Positions 35,767-49,457 of a stretch of 64,000 nucleotides of DNA are shown piece after piece; the first letter of the stretch is position 1; every line of letters starts with the position of its first letter. Position numbers and translations under genes: made by a program. Under the pieces are notes generated by a model. That model made no database searches. It was not told where the DNA came from and saw nothing but the letters and a program-made list of their open reading frames with translations. The DNA is from Hyphomicrobium_A sp963722495 (GTDB lineage Bacteria > Pseudomonadota > Alphaproteobacteria > Rhizobiales > Hyphomicrobiaceae), in NCBI GenBank assembly GCA_963722495.1, contig CAVRND010000028.1:1-64000 (forward strand), written 5' to 3'.

Positions 35767-37592
35767 CTACCGCATAGAATCCGGAGCCTCGACGCCGAGG
35801 ACTGAAAGTCCCGAGGATATCACCTGTTGGACGGCAGCAATAAGTGCGAGTCGCGCCGCGGTCATAACCCCGTCATCTGCCTGAATAAATCGCAAATGTG
35901 GCAAATCATTGCCTCGGCTCCATTGGCCATGCAGTGCCGAGGCGAGGTCATAAAGATAGAAGGCGAGCCGATGCGGCTCCTCGGCGCGCGCCGCTCCGGC
36001 GATCAAACGCGGGAAATACGCCAGCTTCTTGATCAGCTCGATTTCGCCGGCATCCGTCAGCTTCGTGAGGTCGGCGTCGCGCACGGCGCGGCTGCCGCGG
36101 CGCGAGCTCCGGAAACACCTCCTGCGCATTGCGGAAGACCGATGCGGCGCGCGCGTGCGCGTACTGCACGTAGAAAACCGGGTTGTCCTTCGACTGCTCC
36201 ATCACCTTGGCGAAGTCGAAGTCGAGCGGCTCCAGCTCCTTGCGGTAGAGCATCATGAAGCGGACGGGATCGCGGCCGACCTCGTCGACGACGTCGCGCA
36301 GCGTCACGAACGTGCCGGCCCGCTTCGACATCTTGTAGGGCTCGCCGTTCTTGAACAGCTTGACGAGATTGACGACCTTGATGGCGAGGTCGGCCGAGCC
36401 GCCTTGCGTGTGCCAGTACTTGAGCTTGCCCTTGGCATCGCGCTCGACGGTGCCGCCGGTGAAGGCGGCCACCACCGCCAGCATGCGCGGGATGTAGCCG
36501 ATGTGATCGGCGCCGAAGACGTTGACGAGGTGCTGATAGCCGCGCTGCAGCTTGTCGTAGTGATAGGCGACGTCGCCGGCGAAATAGGTGTAGCTGCCGT
36601 CCGACTTCATCAGCGCGCGGTCGGCCTCGTCGCCGAACTCGGTCGACTTGAACAGCGTCTGCTCGCGGTCCTCCCACTCCTCGTCCTCGTGGCCCTTCGG
36701 CTTCTCCAGCCGCCCCTCGTAGATGAGGCCCTTGGCGCGCAGCGCCTCGATCGCCGCCTTGATCTTGTCGGTGCCGCCCGGGTCAGCGAGGCCTCGGAGA
36801 AGAACACGTCGTGCTTGATGTTGAGCGCCGCGAGATCGTCCTTGATCATCGGCATCATCTGGCTCGATGGCGAACGTCGCGCACGATCGGCAGCCAGCGC
36901 TCCTCGGGCATGTTGATGAGCGACGCGGCCGTGCTCCTTGGCCAGCGCCGCGCCGACGGGCTTCAGGTAGTCGCCGGGATAGAGGCCCTGCGGAATCTCG
37001 CCGATGTCCTCGCCCAGCGCCTCGCGGTAGCGCAGGAACACCGAGCGCGCGAGCACGTCCACCTGCCCGCCCGCGTCGTTGACGTAGTATTCGCGCGTCA
37101 CATCGAAGCCGGCGAACACCAGCAGGTTGGCGAGCACATCGCCGAACACCGCGCCGCGGCAATGGCCGACGTGCATCGGGCCGGTCGGGTTGGCCGAGAC
37201 GTACTCGACGTTGACGCGTCTTGCCGTTGCCGACGTTCGAGCGGCCGTAGGCGGGCGCCTGCATCGAGGATGGCGCGCACGAGGCCCTGCCAGACCTCGG
37301 GCTTGAGCGTGAGGTTGAGGAAGCCCGGCCCGGCGACCGAGACCGCCTCGACGCACTTCGGATCGCCCGCGAGCTTCGCCTGCAGCTTGCTCGGCGATAT
37401 CGCGCGGCTTCATGCGCGCCGGCTTGGCCAGCACCATCGCCGCATTGGTGGCGAGATCGCCGTGGGTCGGATCGCGCGGCGTCTCGACCTCGATGCCGGA
37501 CGATCGGCAGATCGGCGGGCAGCGCGCCCTCCGCCTTCAACGCCTCGAGCGCTGCCGCAACGCGAGTTTCGATCGTGTGCGAACACGTCCAC
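35767..37592 (-). CDS. argS: Arginyl-tRNA synthetase
   Basis: About 608 residues with several frame changes (near 37580, 37505, 37400, 37265, 37220, 36935, 36875, 36785, 36110). The HIGH equivalent is SANPTGPMHVGHCRGAVFGD, the KMSK equivalent YKMSKRAGTFVTL, and the C-terminal anticodon-binding part ends VISSGLSVLGVEAPDSMR. The start is GTG at 37592, giving VDVFAH then TRVAAALEALKAEGALPADL. It sits between dgt and the SPOR gene. Confidence 0.94.
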
Positions 37593-37644
37593 GGCAGGCG
37601 ATCCTGAGGGCTGAATAAACGTGCGGCGAAAGTCGCGCGCCCGG

Positions 37645-38857
37645 CTAACGCAAATCGGGGGTGGCGTCAAACAGCCGGCGGTGCTCGGCGATGGCGTAGC
37701 GGTCGGTCATGCCGGCGACGAAATCGGCGATGAGCCGGGCGCGGCGGCGCTCATCGAGACCGTGCGCGGCGGCGTGCCAGGCCTCGGCGCCATGGCCGCC
37801 GGCTCGGCCAGATAGCGCGCGAACAGGTCGCGCACGATGCGCTCGGCGTCGCTCATGACGCTCATGACGCGCTCGTGCCGGTAGACGCGCTGCGAACAGG
37901 AACGCCTTGAGCTGCGCGATGTCGGCGGCCAGAGCCGGCGAGAAGGCGACCGTCGCACCCGGCGCGGCGCGGATGTCGTCGGGCGATGCGTGGCCGCAGC
38001 TCGGCGAGGCGCCGCCGCGTTTCGGCGACGAGGTCGGCGATCATCTGCGGTGATCATGCCGCCGCGTCAGCTCGTAGACGCGCGCGCGCCTCGTCGCCCT
38101 TGCCGCCGGCGCGCCGGCTGCGCGATGGCCGCTCCGGCCAGCGGCTGGCCGTCGAGATCGGCCAGCGTGATCAGGTGCGGCGCGCAGGCCGTCGTCGATG
38201 TCGTGCGCGACATAGGCGATGTCGTCGGCCAGCGCCGCGACCTGCGCCTCGGCCGAGGCCAGGCGCCGAGCTCGAGGCTCGCCAGCTCTCGAAGCGCGCG
38301 CGCCACCTTGGCGACGGCGCTCATCCGGCCGCCACCGGCCCGTTGTGCTTGGCGAGACCCTCGAGCGTCTCCCACGTCAGATTGAGCCCGTCGAACTGCG
38401 CGTACTTGCGCTCCAGCGCGGTGACGACGCGCAGGCTCTGCGCGTTGTGATCGAAGCCGCCGAAGTCGCGCATCGCCTCGTCGAGCGCGCGCTCGCCGGC
38501 GTGCCCGAACGGCGGGTGGCCGAGGTCGTGGGCCAGCGCGATCGCCTCGGCGAGGTCCTCATCGAGCCGCAACTGGCGCGCCACGGTGCGCGCGATCTGC
38601 GCCACCTCGAGCGAGTGCGTCAGCCGCGTGCGGTAGTGATCGCCCTCGTGGAAGACGAACACCTGCGTCTTGTAGGTAAGCCGCCGGAAGGCGGTGGAAT
38701 GCAGGATGCGGTCGCGGTCGCGCTGAAAGGGGCTGCGGGTCGTGCACTCGGGCTCCGGCTCGAGGCGCCCGCGGCTCGGGACCGCGCCCGCGGCATAGGC
38801 GGCCGGGCGACCGCTCCCCGGGCGCAGGAGCCGCGCCCCGAAGCTCGGCCGCGTCAT
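37645..38857 (-). CDS. dgt: Deoxyguanosinetriphosphate triphosphohydrolase-like protein
   Basis: An HD-domain phosphohydrolase that cleaves dNTP to nucleoside and triphosphate, about 400 residues. The metal site is seen as RLTHSLEVAQIAR (H) and ALAHDLGHPPFGHAGE (HD), preceded by RDRDRILHSTAFRRLTYKTQVFV, then FDHNAQSLRVVTALE. The end reads HRRLFDATPDLR. Many frame changes lie between 37900 and 38330, so the middle is unreliable. It starts the minus-strand block and is divergent from erpA. Confidence 0.88.
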
Positions 38858-39010
38858 TCTGCGTTGGCTGCCGTTTTCAAGGCCAATTCGGCTCCTGCCC
38901 GCGGCTTCGAGCGGGCTTTGAATTCCCAGCCATCGCGCTTATCTTGCGTAGGGAGAGATTCCCTTGAACCGCAACCTACGCCGCTGCGGGCCCAATCTTC
39001 GAGGCCATCG

Positions 39011-39341
39011 ATGAGCGAAGCCGTCACCGTCACCGAGCGCGCCGCCAAGCGCATCGCCGAGATCGTCGCCGGCGAGGCCGCCGCGCGGGCGCTGCGCGTC
39101 AGCGTCGAGGGCGGCGGCTGCTCGGGCTTCCAGTACAAGTTCGACCTCGTTCCGGGCGCCGCCGCCGACGACGTGGTGCTCGAGCGGTCCGGCGCCAAGG
39201 TGCGTGATCGACCAGGTTTCGCTCGGCTACCTCGCCGGCTCGGAGATCGATTTCGTCGACGACCTGATCGGCGCCTCGTTCCGGGTGACCAACCCGAAGG
39301 CGACGGCCTCCTGCGGCTGCGGCACCAGCTTCTCGCTCTGA
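39011..39341 (+). CDS. erpA: Iron-sulfur cluster insertion protein
   Basis: An A-type carrier of about 109 residues. MSEAVTVTERAAKRIAEIV is a typical start, and the three conserved cysteines are seen as EGGGCSGFQYKFDL and TASCGCGTSFSL. A single frame change lies near 39203 (GTG-C-GTG), after which IDQVSLGYLAGSEIDFVDDL follows. ErpA versus IscA/SufA cannot be separated by sequence alone, but the erpA-xthA pairing is common in Rhizobiales. Confidence 0.9.
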
Positions 39342-39406
39342 GCCGCACTCGATCTGCAGCCCGGCGCGCTGGCCAGACATTCGATTCTCGACTACCCCTT
39401 CCGCCC

Positions 39407-40193
39407 ATGAAGATCACCACCTGGAACATCAACGGCGTCAAGGCGCGCCTTGAATCGGCGCTCGCCTATCTGCGCCAGGCCTCGCCCGACGTCATCTGCC
39501 TGCAGGAGATCAAGAGCGTCGACGGAGGGCTTTCCCGCCGCCGCGTTCGAGGAGCTCGGCTACCAATGTCGCCGTGCACGGCCAGAAGGGCTTCAACGGC
39601 GTCGCCATCCTGTCGAAGCTGCCGCTGGAAGAGTTGCGCACGCGGCCTGCCGGGCAACGACGCCGACGACCAGTCACGCTTCATCGAGGCGGTGATCTCG
39701 GTGCCGTCGGGCATCGTCAAGGTCGCCTCGATCTACCGCCCAACGGCAATCCGATCGACACCGAGAAGTTTCACCTACAAGCTCGCCTGGCTGGGGCGCC
39801 TGCGCGCGCATTCCGACGGCTGCTCGCCGAAGAGATCCCGTTCGTCCTGGCCGGCGACTACAACGTCATCCCCGAGCCGATCGATGCCAAGCGTCCCGAC
39901 GCCTGGACCAACGACGCGCTGTTCCAGCCCGAGAGCGCGCGCCGCCTACCGCGCCATTCTCAGCGACGGCCTCACCGACGCGCTGCGTGCTCTGCCATCC
40001 CGGGCCCGGCGTCTACACGTTCTGGGACTATCAGGCCGGCGCCTTCCAGAAGGACGACGGCATCCGCATCGATCATCTGCTGCTGTCGCCGCAGGCGGCC
40101 GACCGGCTCGTCGCCGCCGGCGTCGACCGCTTCACGCGCGCCTGGGAGAAGCCCTCCGACCACGTGCCGGTCTGGGTCGAACTCGACGTCTAG
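39407..40193 (+). CDS. xthA: Exodeoxyribonuclease III
   Basis: An AP endonuclease and 3'-5' exonuclease of about 260 residues. The blocks are MKITTWNINGVKARLESAL, SPDVICLQEIKS, KGFNGVAILSKLPL, VLAGDYNVIPEPIDAKRPDAW and GIRIDHLLLSPQAADRL, ending KPSDHVPVWVELDV with the catalytic Asp-His pair. Frame changes near 39525, 39570, 39645, 39750, 39770, 39825, 39945 and 39992 are read as consensus errors. It follows erpA by 66 bp. Confidence 0.92.
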
Positions 40194-40199
40194 ATCGCG

Positions 40200-41191
40200 C
40201 TACTGATTGCACTTTGCGGTTACGACGCTTCCCGTTGCCGGCAAGAACACCTTGCAGTCGAGCGGCCCACGCTTCTTGAACGACACGTCGGCGACATCGT
40301 CGTTGTGTTTGTCCTGAGATGTTGCCGGAAGTGCCGAGCACGGCCAGACGCTGCTTGGCCACGCGGCGCGTGGTGCGCCCATCGAATGAATCGGACGCGC
40401 GTCGCGAGCGCCTTGTCGAAGCGCGCACGCGCCGCCGACTTTTCTCCGCGTTCCTCGAGGATGCGGCCCTTGAGCATATGCGCGGCGGCAAAGTCGCTGT
40501 CCAAATCGAGCGCGTGATCGACGTCGTCCTCGGCCGCATCGATGCGGCCTTCCTCGAAGGCGACGGCGGCTCGCGCATAGTGGGCCGAGGCGCCGCCGCG
40601 CCCGCCGGACAGCACGCGGTTGATCTCGGCGCGCGCCGCCTCGTAGGAGCCCTGGTCGGCCAGGATGAGCGCGCGCATCAAGGGAACATTGGTTGCATCG
40701 GCCTTCAGATCGCCGGCCACATCGAGGTCGCGCAGGGCGCCCTCGGTGTCGCCGTCGGCGCGCCGCACGACGGCGCGGCTGTACACCAGCTGCCAAGCCT
40801 TGCCGTCCTGCTTGATCGCCTCGTCGAGGTCGGCAAGCGCCTTATCCCGGTTGCCGAGGTCGTCCTGCGCCAGGCCGCGGGCCTCGTAGGCGCGGGCGAA
40901 GCCAGGCTTCAACTCGAGCACCTTGGTGAAATCAGCAACAGCCTTGGCGAAATCGCCGGCGCGGCGGTGCGCGCTGCCGCGGTTGAAATAGCCGATGTAC
41001 ATCTGCTCGCGCGGCAGCCGGCCGCTGTCCATCACCCGCGTGCATGCCGCCGCGGCGGCGCGGTTCTTTGCTGCAGTGCAACTCGACAGGTCGTCGCTCA
41101 TCCCGGCCGAAGCCGTGGTCGCCATCAGGGCGGCGAGCAGGAAGCAGCCGGTCAGCAAACCACCAATCAAAACAAAATAGCCGCGCAACAT
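40200..41191 (-). CDS. Secreted or anchored TPR protein
   Basis: About 330 residues. The ATG at 41191 is chosen because GGGAGG lies five bases upstream; it gives MLRGYFVLIGGLLTGCFLLAALMATTASAG, a signal sequence or anchor. Several TPR units follow: YFNRGSAHRRAGDFAKAVADF, YEARGLAQDDLGNRDKALADL, YSRAVVRRADGDTEGALRDL and HYARAAVAFEEGRIDAAED. After a frame change near 40385 it ends GPLDCKVFLPATGSVVTAKCNQ. A copy of the TGTTCCGCRCGGAACA palindrome lies 100 bp upstream. Convergent with xthA. Confidence 0.7.
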
Positions 41192-41290
41192 TTTCGCCTC
41201 CCAAGGAGCGAGATCGTTAGCCATCAGCAAGGATCGCCGCTCACCCGAGCGGCCGATCACCACTGGTTACCAGGGGGCGCTGCGGCGTAC

Positions 41291-41306
41291 TGTTCCGCAC
41301 GGAACA
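41291..41306. repeat. 16-bp palindrome TGTTCCGCACGGAACA
   Basis: 7-bp arms TGTTCCG/CGGAACA around a CA centre. It matches the palindrome at 15421-15436 in 15 of 16 bases and is likewise upstream of a minus-strand TPR gene. Confidence 0.4.
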
Positions 41307-41514
41307 GCCGCCCTTTCACAGGTTAAGAACAATCCCCACATGGCTGCAGTGTGCGGTCGTTCCGCCCGGCAGCCATTCAGCGCTTTGTTACGTTTGTCGG
41401 GCAATGTCTGCACCCGGAACACATCGCTTCTCGGTACTGTGTGGGGCGCCAAATTCGTATAGTCTGTCCCTCGTCTGCCCCGTGGACAAACAGGCTCATT
41501 CGCAAGGTCCAGTC

Positions 41515-41935
41515 ATGAACATGCAGATATTCAATCGCCTTGCGCGCCGCGCAGGCATGCTTTCCCTGGCCGCACTCCCGGTCGTCGGTTTCATCGGACC
41601 GAGCGCCGCGGAACCGGGTGCCGGCCTCGCCGGCTCGTGGAGCGGCGGCGGCTGGGTTTCGTTCGCCAGCGGCTCGAAGGAGAAGGCCCGTTGCCACGCC
41701 CGCTATACGGGCGGCGGCGGCAGCTACACCGTGAGCGCGACCTGCGCCACGGCTTCCGGCAAGGCCTCGCAGACCGCCACGGTCTACAAGGTCAGCGGCA
41801 GCCCTACGCGGCAGCTTCGTGAACTCGCAGTACAACGTCCGCGGCTCCATCCGCGTCGTCGTGCACGGCAAGAGCCAGAGCGTCAGCCTGTCGGGTGACG
41901 GCGCTTCCGCTCAGCTCAACCTGTCGCGCCGCTGA
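41515..41935 (+). CDS. Conserved secreted protein
   Basis: MNMQIFNRLARRAGMLSLAAL, VVGFIGPSAAE forms a signal peptide. The mature part reads AGSWSGGGWVSFASGSKEKARCHARY, SYTVSATCATASGKASQTATVYKVSG and, after a frame change near 41810, VNSQYNVRGSIRVVVHGKSQSVSLSG, with alternating strands and two Cys. About 139 residues. I recall related unnamed proteins in Rhizobiales but no function. A strong terminator follows. Confidence 0.6.
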
Positions 41936-41961
41936 TCGTTTCAGCGCGGTCGATCAAAACG

Positions 41962-41998
41962 AAGCCGGTGCGTGACCTAGGTCGCGCACCGGCTTTTT
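41962..41998 (+). terminator. Strong rho-independent terminator
   Basis: A 16-bp stem (AAGCCGGTGCGTGACC with GGTCGCGCACCGGCTT, one T-G wobble) around a TA loop and followed by TTTTTCT. It lies 26 bp after the preceding plus-strand stop, and ahead of the minus-strand Sel1-type gene end. Confidence 0.85.
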
Positions 41999-42030
41999 CT
42001 CGTTCGAGATATTCTTGGCTTGGCAGCCCG

Positions 42031-43079
42031 TCAGGGTGACGGCGCGGCGGCGCTGGCGCCGATATCGCGCAGCCCCACAGCCGAGGAGCCCTTGACGAAG
42101 GAGCCGCCCGCACCGGGCTGGGCCGGGATCGCGGCAGGCACGGACGCCGAGGCGCCGTGCCGCCGGTGCCGCCGCCGCAGCGGCATTGCCCATGTCGTAC
42201 AGCACCGGCTCGCCGTTGCCGCACGTGCGCGGCGCTTGCACGTTGAGCGGGCTGAGGCCGGTGTCGTCCTGCGCGTCGGGCTTGCGGCCGTAGCGCGTGC
42301 GCCAATCGGCGACGATGCCGGTCGCCTGCTTGCGGACGCCCGTCGCCGCGCCGCAGTAGATGTTCTGGTAGATGTCCTCGATCCACACCCGCTCGTAGGC
42401 CGGCGAGTTGGCCACCGCGACCGAGATGAGGGCCAGTGCCTTCACCGGATCGGCCGGCATGTACTTGCCGCGCCACAGCAGGTCGGCGAGGAACGCCTGC
42501 GCCGCGGAGTGGCCCTTCTGGCTCAGCACCGACAGCCAGTGCTTGGCGTAGGGAACGTCGCTCTCGATGCCGTCGCCGTGCAGATAGAGCTTGGCCAGCT
42601 CGAACTGGGCGTCCTCGTCGCGGAAGAACTGCGCGGCCTCGCGCAGATACTCCATGGCGATCGTCGGGTTCGGCTTGAGGTTCACCTCCGGCAGGCCGTT
42701 GAGCAGATAGCCGGCGATGCGCGTCATCGCCTTGGCGACGTACGGCGCCCGCTGGTCGTCATCGGGGTCGACGTCGGTGTGCTCCTCGGCGATCTTCAGG
42801 TAGAGCTCGTACGCCTTGGCGTGGTCGGTGCGCGAGCCGTTGTTGTCCGAGTAGATGCGCGCCAGGTAGTAGGGCGCGAGGAAGAGGTGCGCCTCGGCCG
42901 CGTACTCGAGCGCCGGAACGGCGATCTCGTAGTAGCCGCCGTTGAAGGCGCCGATACCCTGGTCGAGCGCGTCCTGCGCCGATCGGTATTTGGCGGCCGC
43001 AGCCGACGCACCGATGGATGCCCAGACAGAGCAATAGCCCAGCCAGAAACACGCGAACTGTTCGATCAAATATCCGCAT
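42031..43079 (-). CDS. Secreted Sel1/TPR-repeat protein
   Basis: About 348 residues. MRIFDRTVRVFLAGLLLCLG is the signal peptide, with a frame change near 43015 before ASIGASAAAAKY. Sel1-type repeats follow: AYELYLKIAEEHTDVDPDD, AMEYLREAAQFFRDEDAQFELAKLYLHGDGI and YAKHWLSVLSQKGHSAAQAFLADLLW. The C-terminal region reads DIYQNIYCGAATGVRKQATG, and after a frame change near 42170 it ends GLRDIGASAAAPSP. The start overlaps the ilvD end by 14 bases, implying co-transcription. Confidence 0.7.
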
Positions 43080-44792
43080 AGCAGACCACTTCCGCTTTGC
43101 CGCCTTCATGAGTAACCGCGCCCTTGTAGGCAGGCCCGACCAGCTTGGCGTACTTGCGCAGCGCGCCGCTCTGGTAGGGATTGTCCGGGGCCTTCCAATT
43201 CTTCTTGCGCGTCGGCGAGCTCGGCCGCGTCGAGTTCGACGTCGAGCGTGCCCTTCTCCGCATCAATCGAAATGATGTCGCCGTCCTTCAGCAGGCCGAT
43301 CGGGCCGCCGACCGCCGCTTCGGGCCCGACGTGGCCGATGCAGAAGCCGCGCGTGCCGCCGGAGAAGCGTCCGTCGGTGATCAGCGCGACCTTCTCGCCG
43401 GCGCCCTGTCCGTAAAGCGCCGCCGTGGTCGACAGCATCTCGCGCATGCCGGGGCCGCCGATGGGGCCCTCGTAGCGAATGACGATGACGTCGCCTTCGT
43501 TGTACTGGCCGGCATCGACCGCCGCGAACGCGTCTTCCTCGCAGTCGAACACGCGCGCCGGGCCGCGGAACTGGTGCTTCTTGAGGCCGGCCACCTTCAC
43601 GATGGCGCCCTCGGGGGCGAGCGTGCCGCGCAGGCCGACGACGCCGCCGGTCGGGGTGATCGGGGTCGAGACCGGATAGACGACCTTCTGGTCGGTGTTG
43701 AACTTCACCTTCTCGAGGTTCTGCTTCAGCGTGCGGCCGGTGACGGTCAGGCAGTCGCCGTGCAGCAGCCCGCCGTCGAACAGCGCCTTCAAGATCTGCG
43801 GCACGCCGCCGATGTCGAACACGTCCTTGGCGACGTACTTGCCGCCCGGCTTCAGGTCGGCGATGTACGGCGTGCGCTTGAAGATCTCGGCGACCGCGAA
43901 CAGGTCGAAGTCGATGCCGGCCTCGTGCGCCATGGCCGGCAGATGCAGCGCCGCGTTGGTCGAGCCGCCGGTGGCGGCGACGATGACGGCGGCGTTCTCG
44001 AAGGCTTCGCGCGTGCAGATGTCGCGCGGGCGGATGCCGCGCGCGAGGAGGTGCATGACCGCCTTGCCGCTCTCGACGCGCATAGGCGTCGCGGCTCTCG
44101 TACGGCGCCGGCGCGCCGGCCGAGCCGGGCAGCGCCAGGCCGATCGCCTCGGACACGCAGGCCATGGTGTTGGCGGTGAACTGGCCGCCGCACGAGCCCG
44201 CGGACGGGCAGGCGACGCACTCGAGCTCGTGCAGCTCCTCGTCCGTCATGCGGCCGGCCGAATGCATGCCGACGCCTTCGAACACGTCGACGACGGTGAC
44301 GTCGCGGCCCTTGAACTTGCCGGGCAGGATCGAGCCGCCATAGAGAAACACGGACGGCACGTTGAGGCGCAGCATGGCCATCATGATGCCGGGCAGCGAC
44401 TTGTCGCAGCCGGCGATGCCGACGATCGCGTCGTAGCAGTGGCCGCGCATGGTCAGCTCGATCGAATCGGCGATGACCTCGCGCGAGACGAGCGACGACT
44501 TCATGCCCTGGTGGCCCATGGCGATGCCGTCGGTCACGGTGATGGTGCAGAATTCACGCGGCGTGCCGCCGGCCTCGTCGACGCCCAACTTGGCGGACTG
44601 CGCCTGGCGCATCAGCGAGATGTTGCATGGGGCCGCCTCGTTCCAGCACGACACCACGCCGACGAACGGGCGATGGATGTGCTCCTCTTCGAGGCCCATG
44701 GCGTAGTAGTAGGACCGATGCGGCGCGCGCGTCGGACCTTCCGTCACGTGACGGCTCGGCAGCTTTGATTTATCGAACGTTTTCGCGTCCAT
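43066..44792 (-). CDS. ilvD: Dihydroxy-acid dehydratase
   Basis: IlvD converts 2,3-dihydroxy acids to 2-keto acids in branched-chain amino acid synthesis and carries an Fe-S cluster. About 575 residues. Cluster ligands are visible in WNEAAPCNISL, IAGCDKSLPG and CPSAGSCGGQFTANTM. Also present are GGSTNAALHLPAMAHEAG, TPTGGVVGLRGTL and SGGTRGFCIGHVGPEAAVGG. Frame changes near 44083 and 43205. It starts MDAKTFDKSKLPSRHV and ends AEVVCYADI. Confidence 0.95.
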
Positions 44793-45076
44793 ACTTCTTA
44801 TTGGTCCGTGCACAACAGGTAAGCGACAAGTAGCGATAGCCTCGTAGCGAGGAATCGCGCGAATTCGGATGCAGGCTGCCAACGCCTCTGTGTCTGAAAA
44901 GCTCGCGAAGCGAACGGCCACCCGCCGCCACTTCACGCTTCCGCGCTCTTTCCTAGCCTGAAGGCTGGCGCCGTATTGTGGCGCAACGGCGGCAGTGATC
45001 GCCCAAATCGTGGCCCGTTCGCCACATCTCACAGATGAGCGTTAACCGTCATCGAACGGGGCCGCGAAAATGCGGC

Positions 45077-47870
<2,794 letters not shown>

Positions 47871-47993
47871 TTGGGTGGAAATCTCTGGGGGCGAGCGAGA
47901 CCAGCGGTCCTACGCTCTCCGTTCCCGCACTGTCAACGGGAACGGGCTGGCGCCGCCGAGGCGGCGCGCCGGTATGCGGATCGGCCGCGCGCG

Positions 47994-49197
47994 TCAGGTC
48001 TTCGCCGGCCCCTTGCCGTCGCCCTGCGTGTCCGTCAACTCGCTGCGCAGTGCATCCTCGACAATGCGCGGCATGTTCTCGGCGAGCCATTGGCGCAGCA
48101 TCGGCCGCAGCAGCTCGGCGGCGGCGCGGTCCATTTTTGGCGGCGCACCACCGGGTACACTCGACGCATCGGCCTTGTCGGCACTGACGGAGGCGCTTGC
48201 CGAGGCAATGGCGGCGGCCACGGCTTTCTTGGCGCCGATGCCGCCGATGAAGGAGGCGCCGGAGGTGAACACCGACAGCGTGTCCGGCTGCTGCTGCACC
48301 ATGTCGACAACGGCGTCGAGCAGCGCTTCCGTATGCGCCGAAGCGGCCTCGCTCGGGCTGAGCGGTCTCGGCGGCGACGGCCGGCGGCTCGGTGCGCCGG
48401 CGTCTCGATCTTGGCCGGCGTCTCCGGCGTCTTTTCAACAGTCGGCGCAACTACATCGGCGAGCCGGCTTGGCCGGCTCGCGCAGCGACCGCGGGAAAGC
48501 GGCGACGTTGGGCGCTGCGGCACCATTGAGACCGTGTGCGGCGCCGCCGTTCAATCCGGCGCGCAACGGCAATACGCGCGACTCCTCGGCCGTCTCGGGC
48601 TTGTCGGCATCGACCTTCGGCGCCAGCCGCCTCGGCGGCAGGCTTTGCTTCGGCGGACGGTGCCTTGGCGGAGGCGTCCTCGCGTTGCGGCACGACGGTG
48701 CCGAAATCGAAGGACATCAGCTCGCGCTTGGCATCGGCCTGCGCGGCCGCCTGTTCGGCGCGCCAATCGGGGAAATTCGGCAGGCGGGCGCCACTATCGG
48801 CGGCCGGCTTCGCACCGGCGCCAGGAAGAGCGCGTGCATCGGCTTTGGGCGCGACCGGAAGCGGATCTGCGCGGTGCGGGCCCTTCTCGAGCACGCTGGC
48901 GATCTCCTGCTGCAGCGAGCGGCGCTGATCGGACAGCGCGGTCGCCACCTTGAGAGCATCGGCAAGACTGTTGAAATTCGAAGCCGGGGCCTCGCCCTGC
49001 TGGGACGGGCCGGCAGCAGCTTGGCGCGGCTGGGTGTTGTGGTCGGCCGGCGCCCCAGTGCGCGACTCGCCGAAGGGTGTCCGGCCCATCTGGTCGGGCA
49101 TCGGGCTCGGGCCCGGCCTGTCGTCCGAGATCATCTTACGGATGGAGGCTAGAATGTCCTCCATGCTCGGCTCAGACGCCAACTGCGGCTTACTCAT
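47994..49197 (-). CDS. popZ: Polar organizing protein PopZ (DUF2497)
   Basis: PopZ forms a condensate at the cell pole that anchors ParB-parS and recruits cell-cycle regulators. About 400 residues. The N-terminal helix is SMEDILASIRKMISDDRP, a long Pro/Ala/Glu-rich linker follows, and the C-terminal oligomerisation region contains AELLRPMLRQWLAENMPRIV and VEDALRSEL. Frame changes near 48630, 48590, 48465, 48400 and 48365. The pcm-tolC-popZ-valS order supports the assignment. Confidence 0.88.
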
Positions 49198-49457
49198 GAG
49201 GTGCCATCCTCTACGCGCGCATCAGGCACCGCCCGCTCGCGGGCCTCTGCGCATCCCCGGTCGTACAACGGCAGTGCCCGCCCATCAATAAGGCTACGCA
49301 ACCTGAGCAGCCCGGGCTCCACACACCCTGGGGTGCAAGGCCCCGCCCCGGCGGGCATTCCGCTACGTCAAGGGGACATGGCTAGCCGCCATCCTTGGCA
49401 GCTCTGTGGCGCGACGCCGCGCCGCGCATATTTTCGACGTAGTTATTTCGGCCAGAC

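Noticed and set aside
38219..40279. Long plus-strand frame of 686 codons
   Set aside because: It strings together antisense dgt sequence, erpA and xthA in part; the three genes have clear own starts and family matches.
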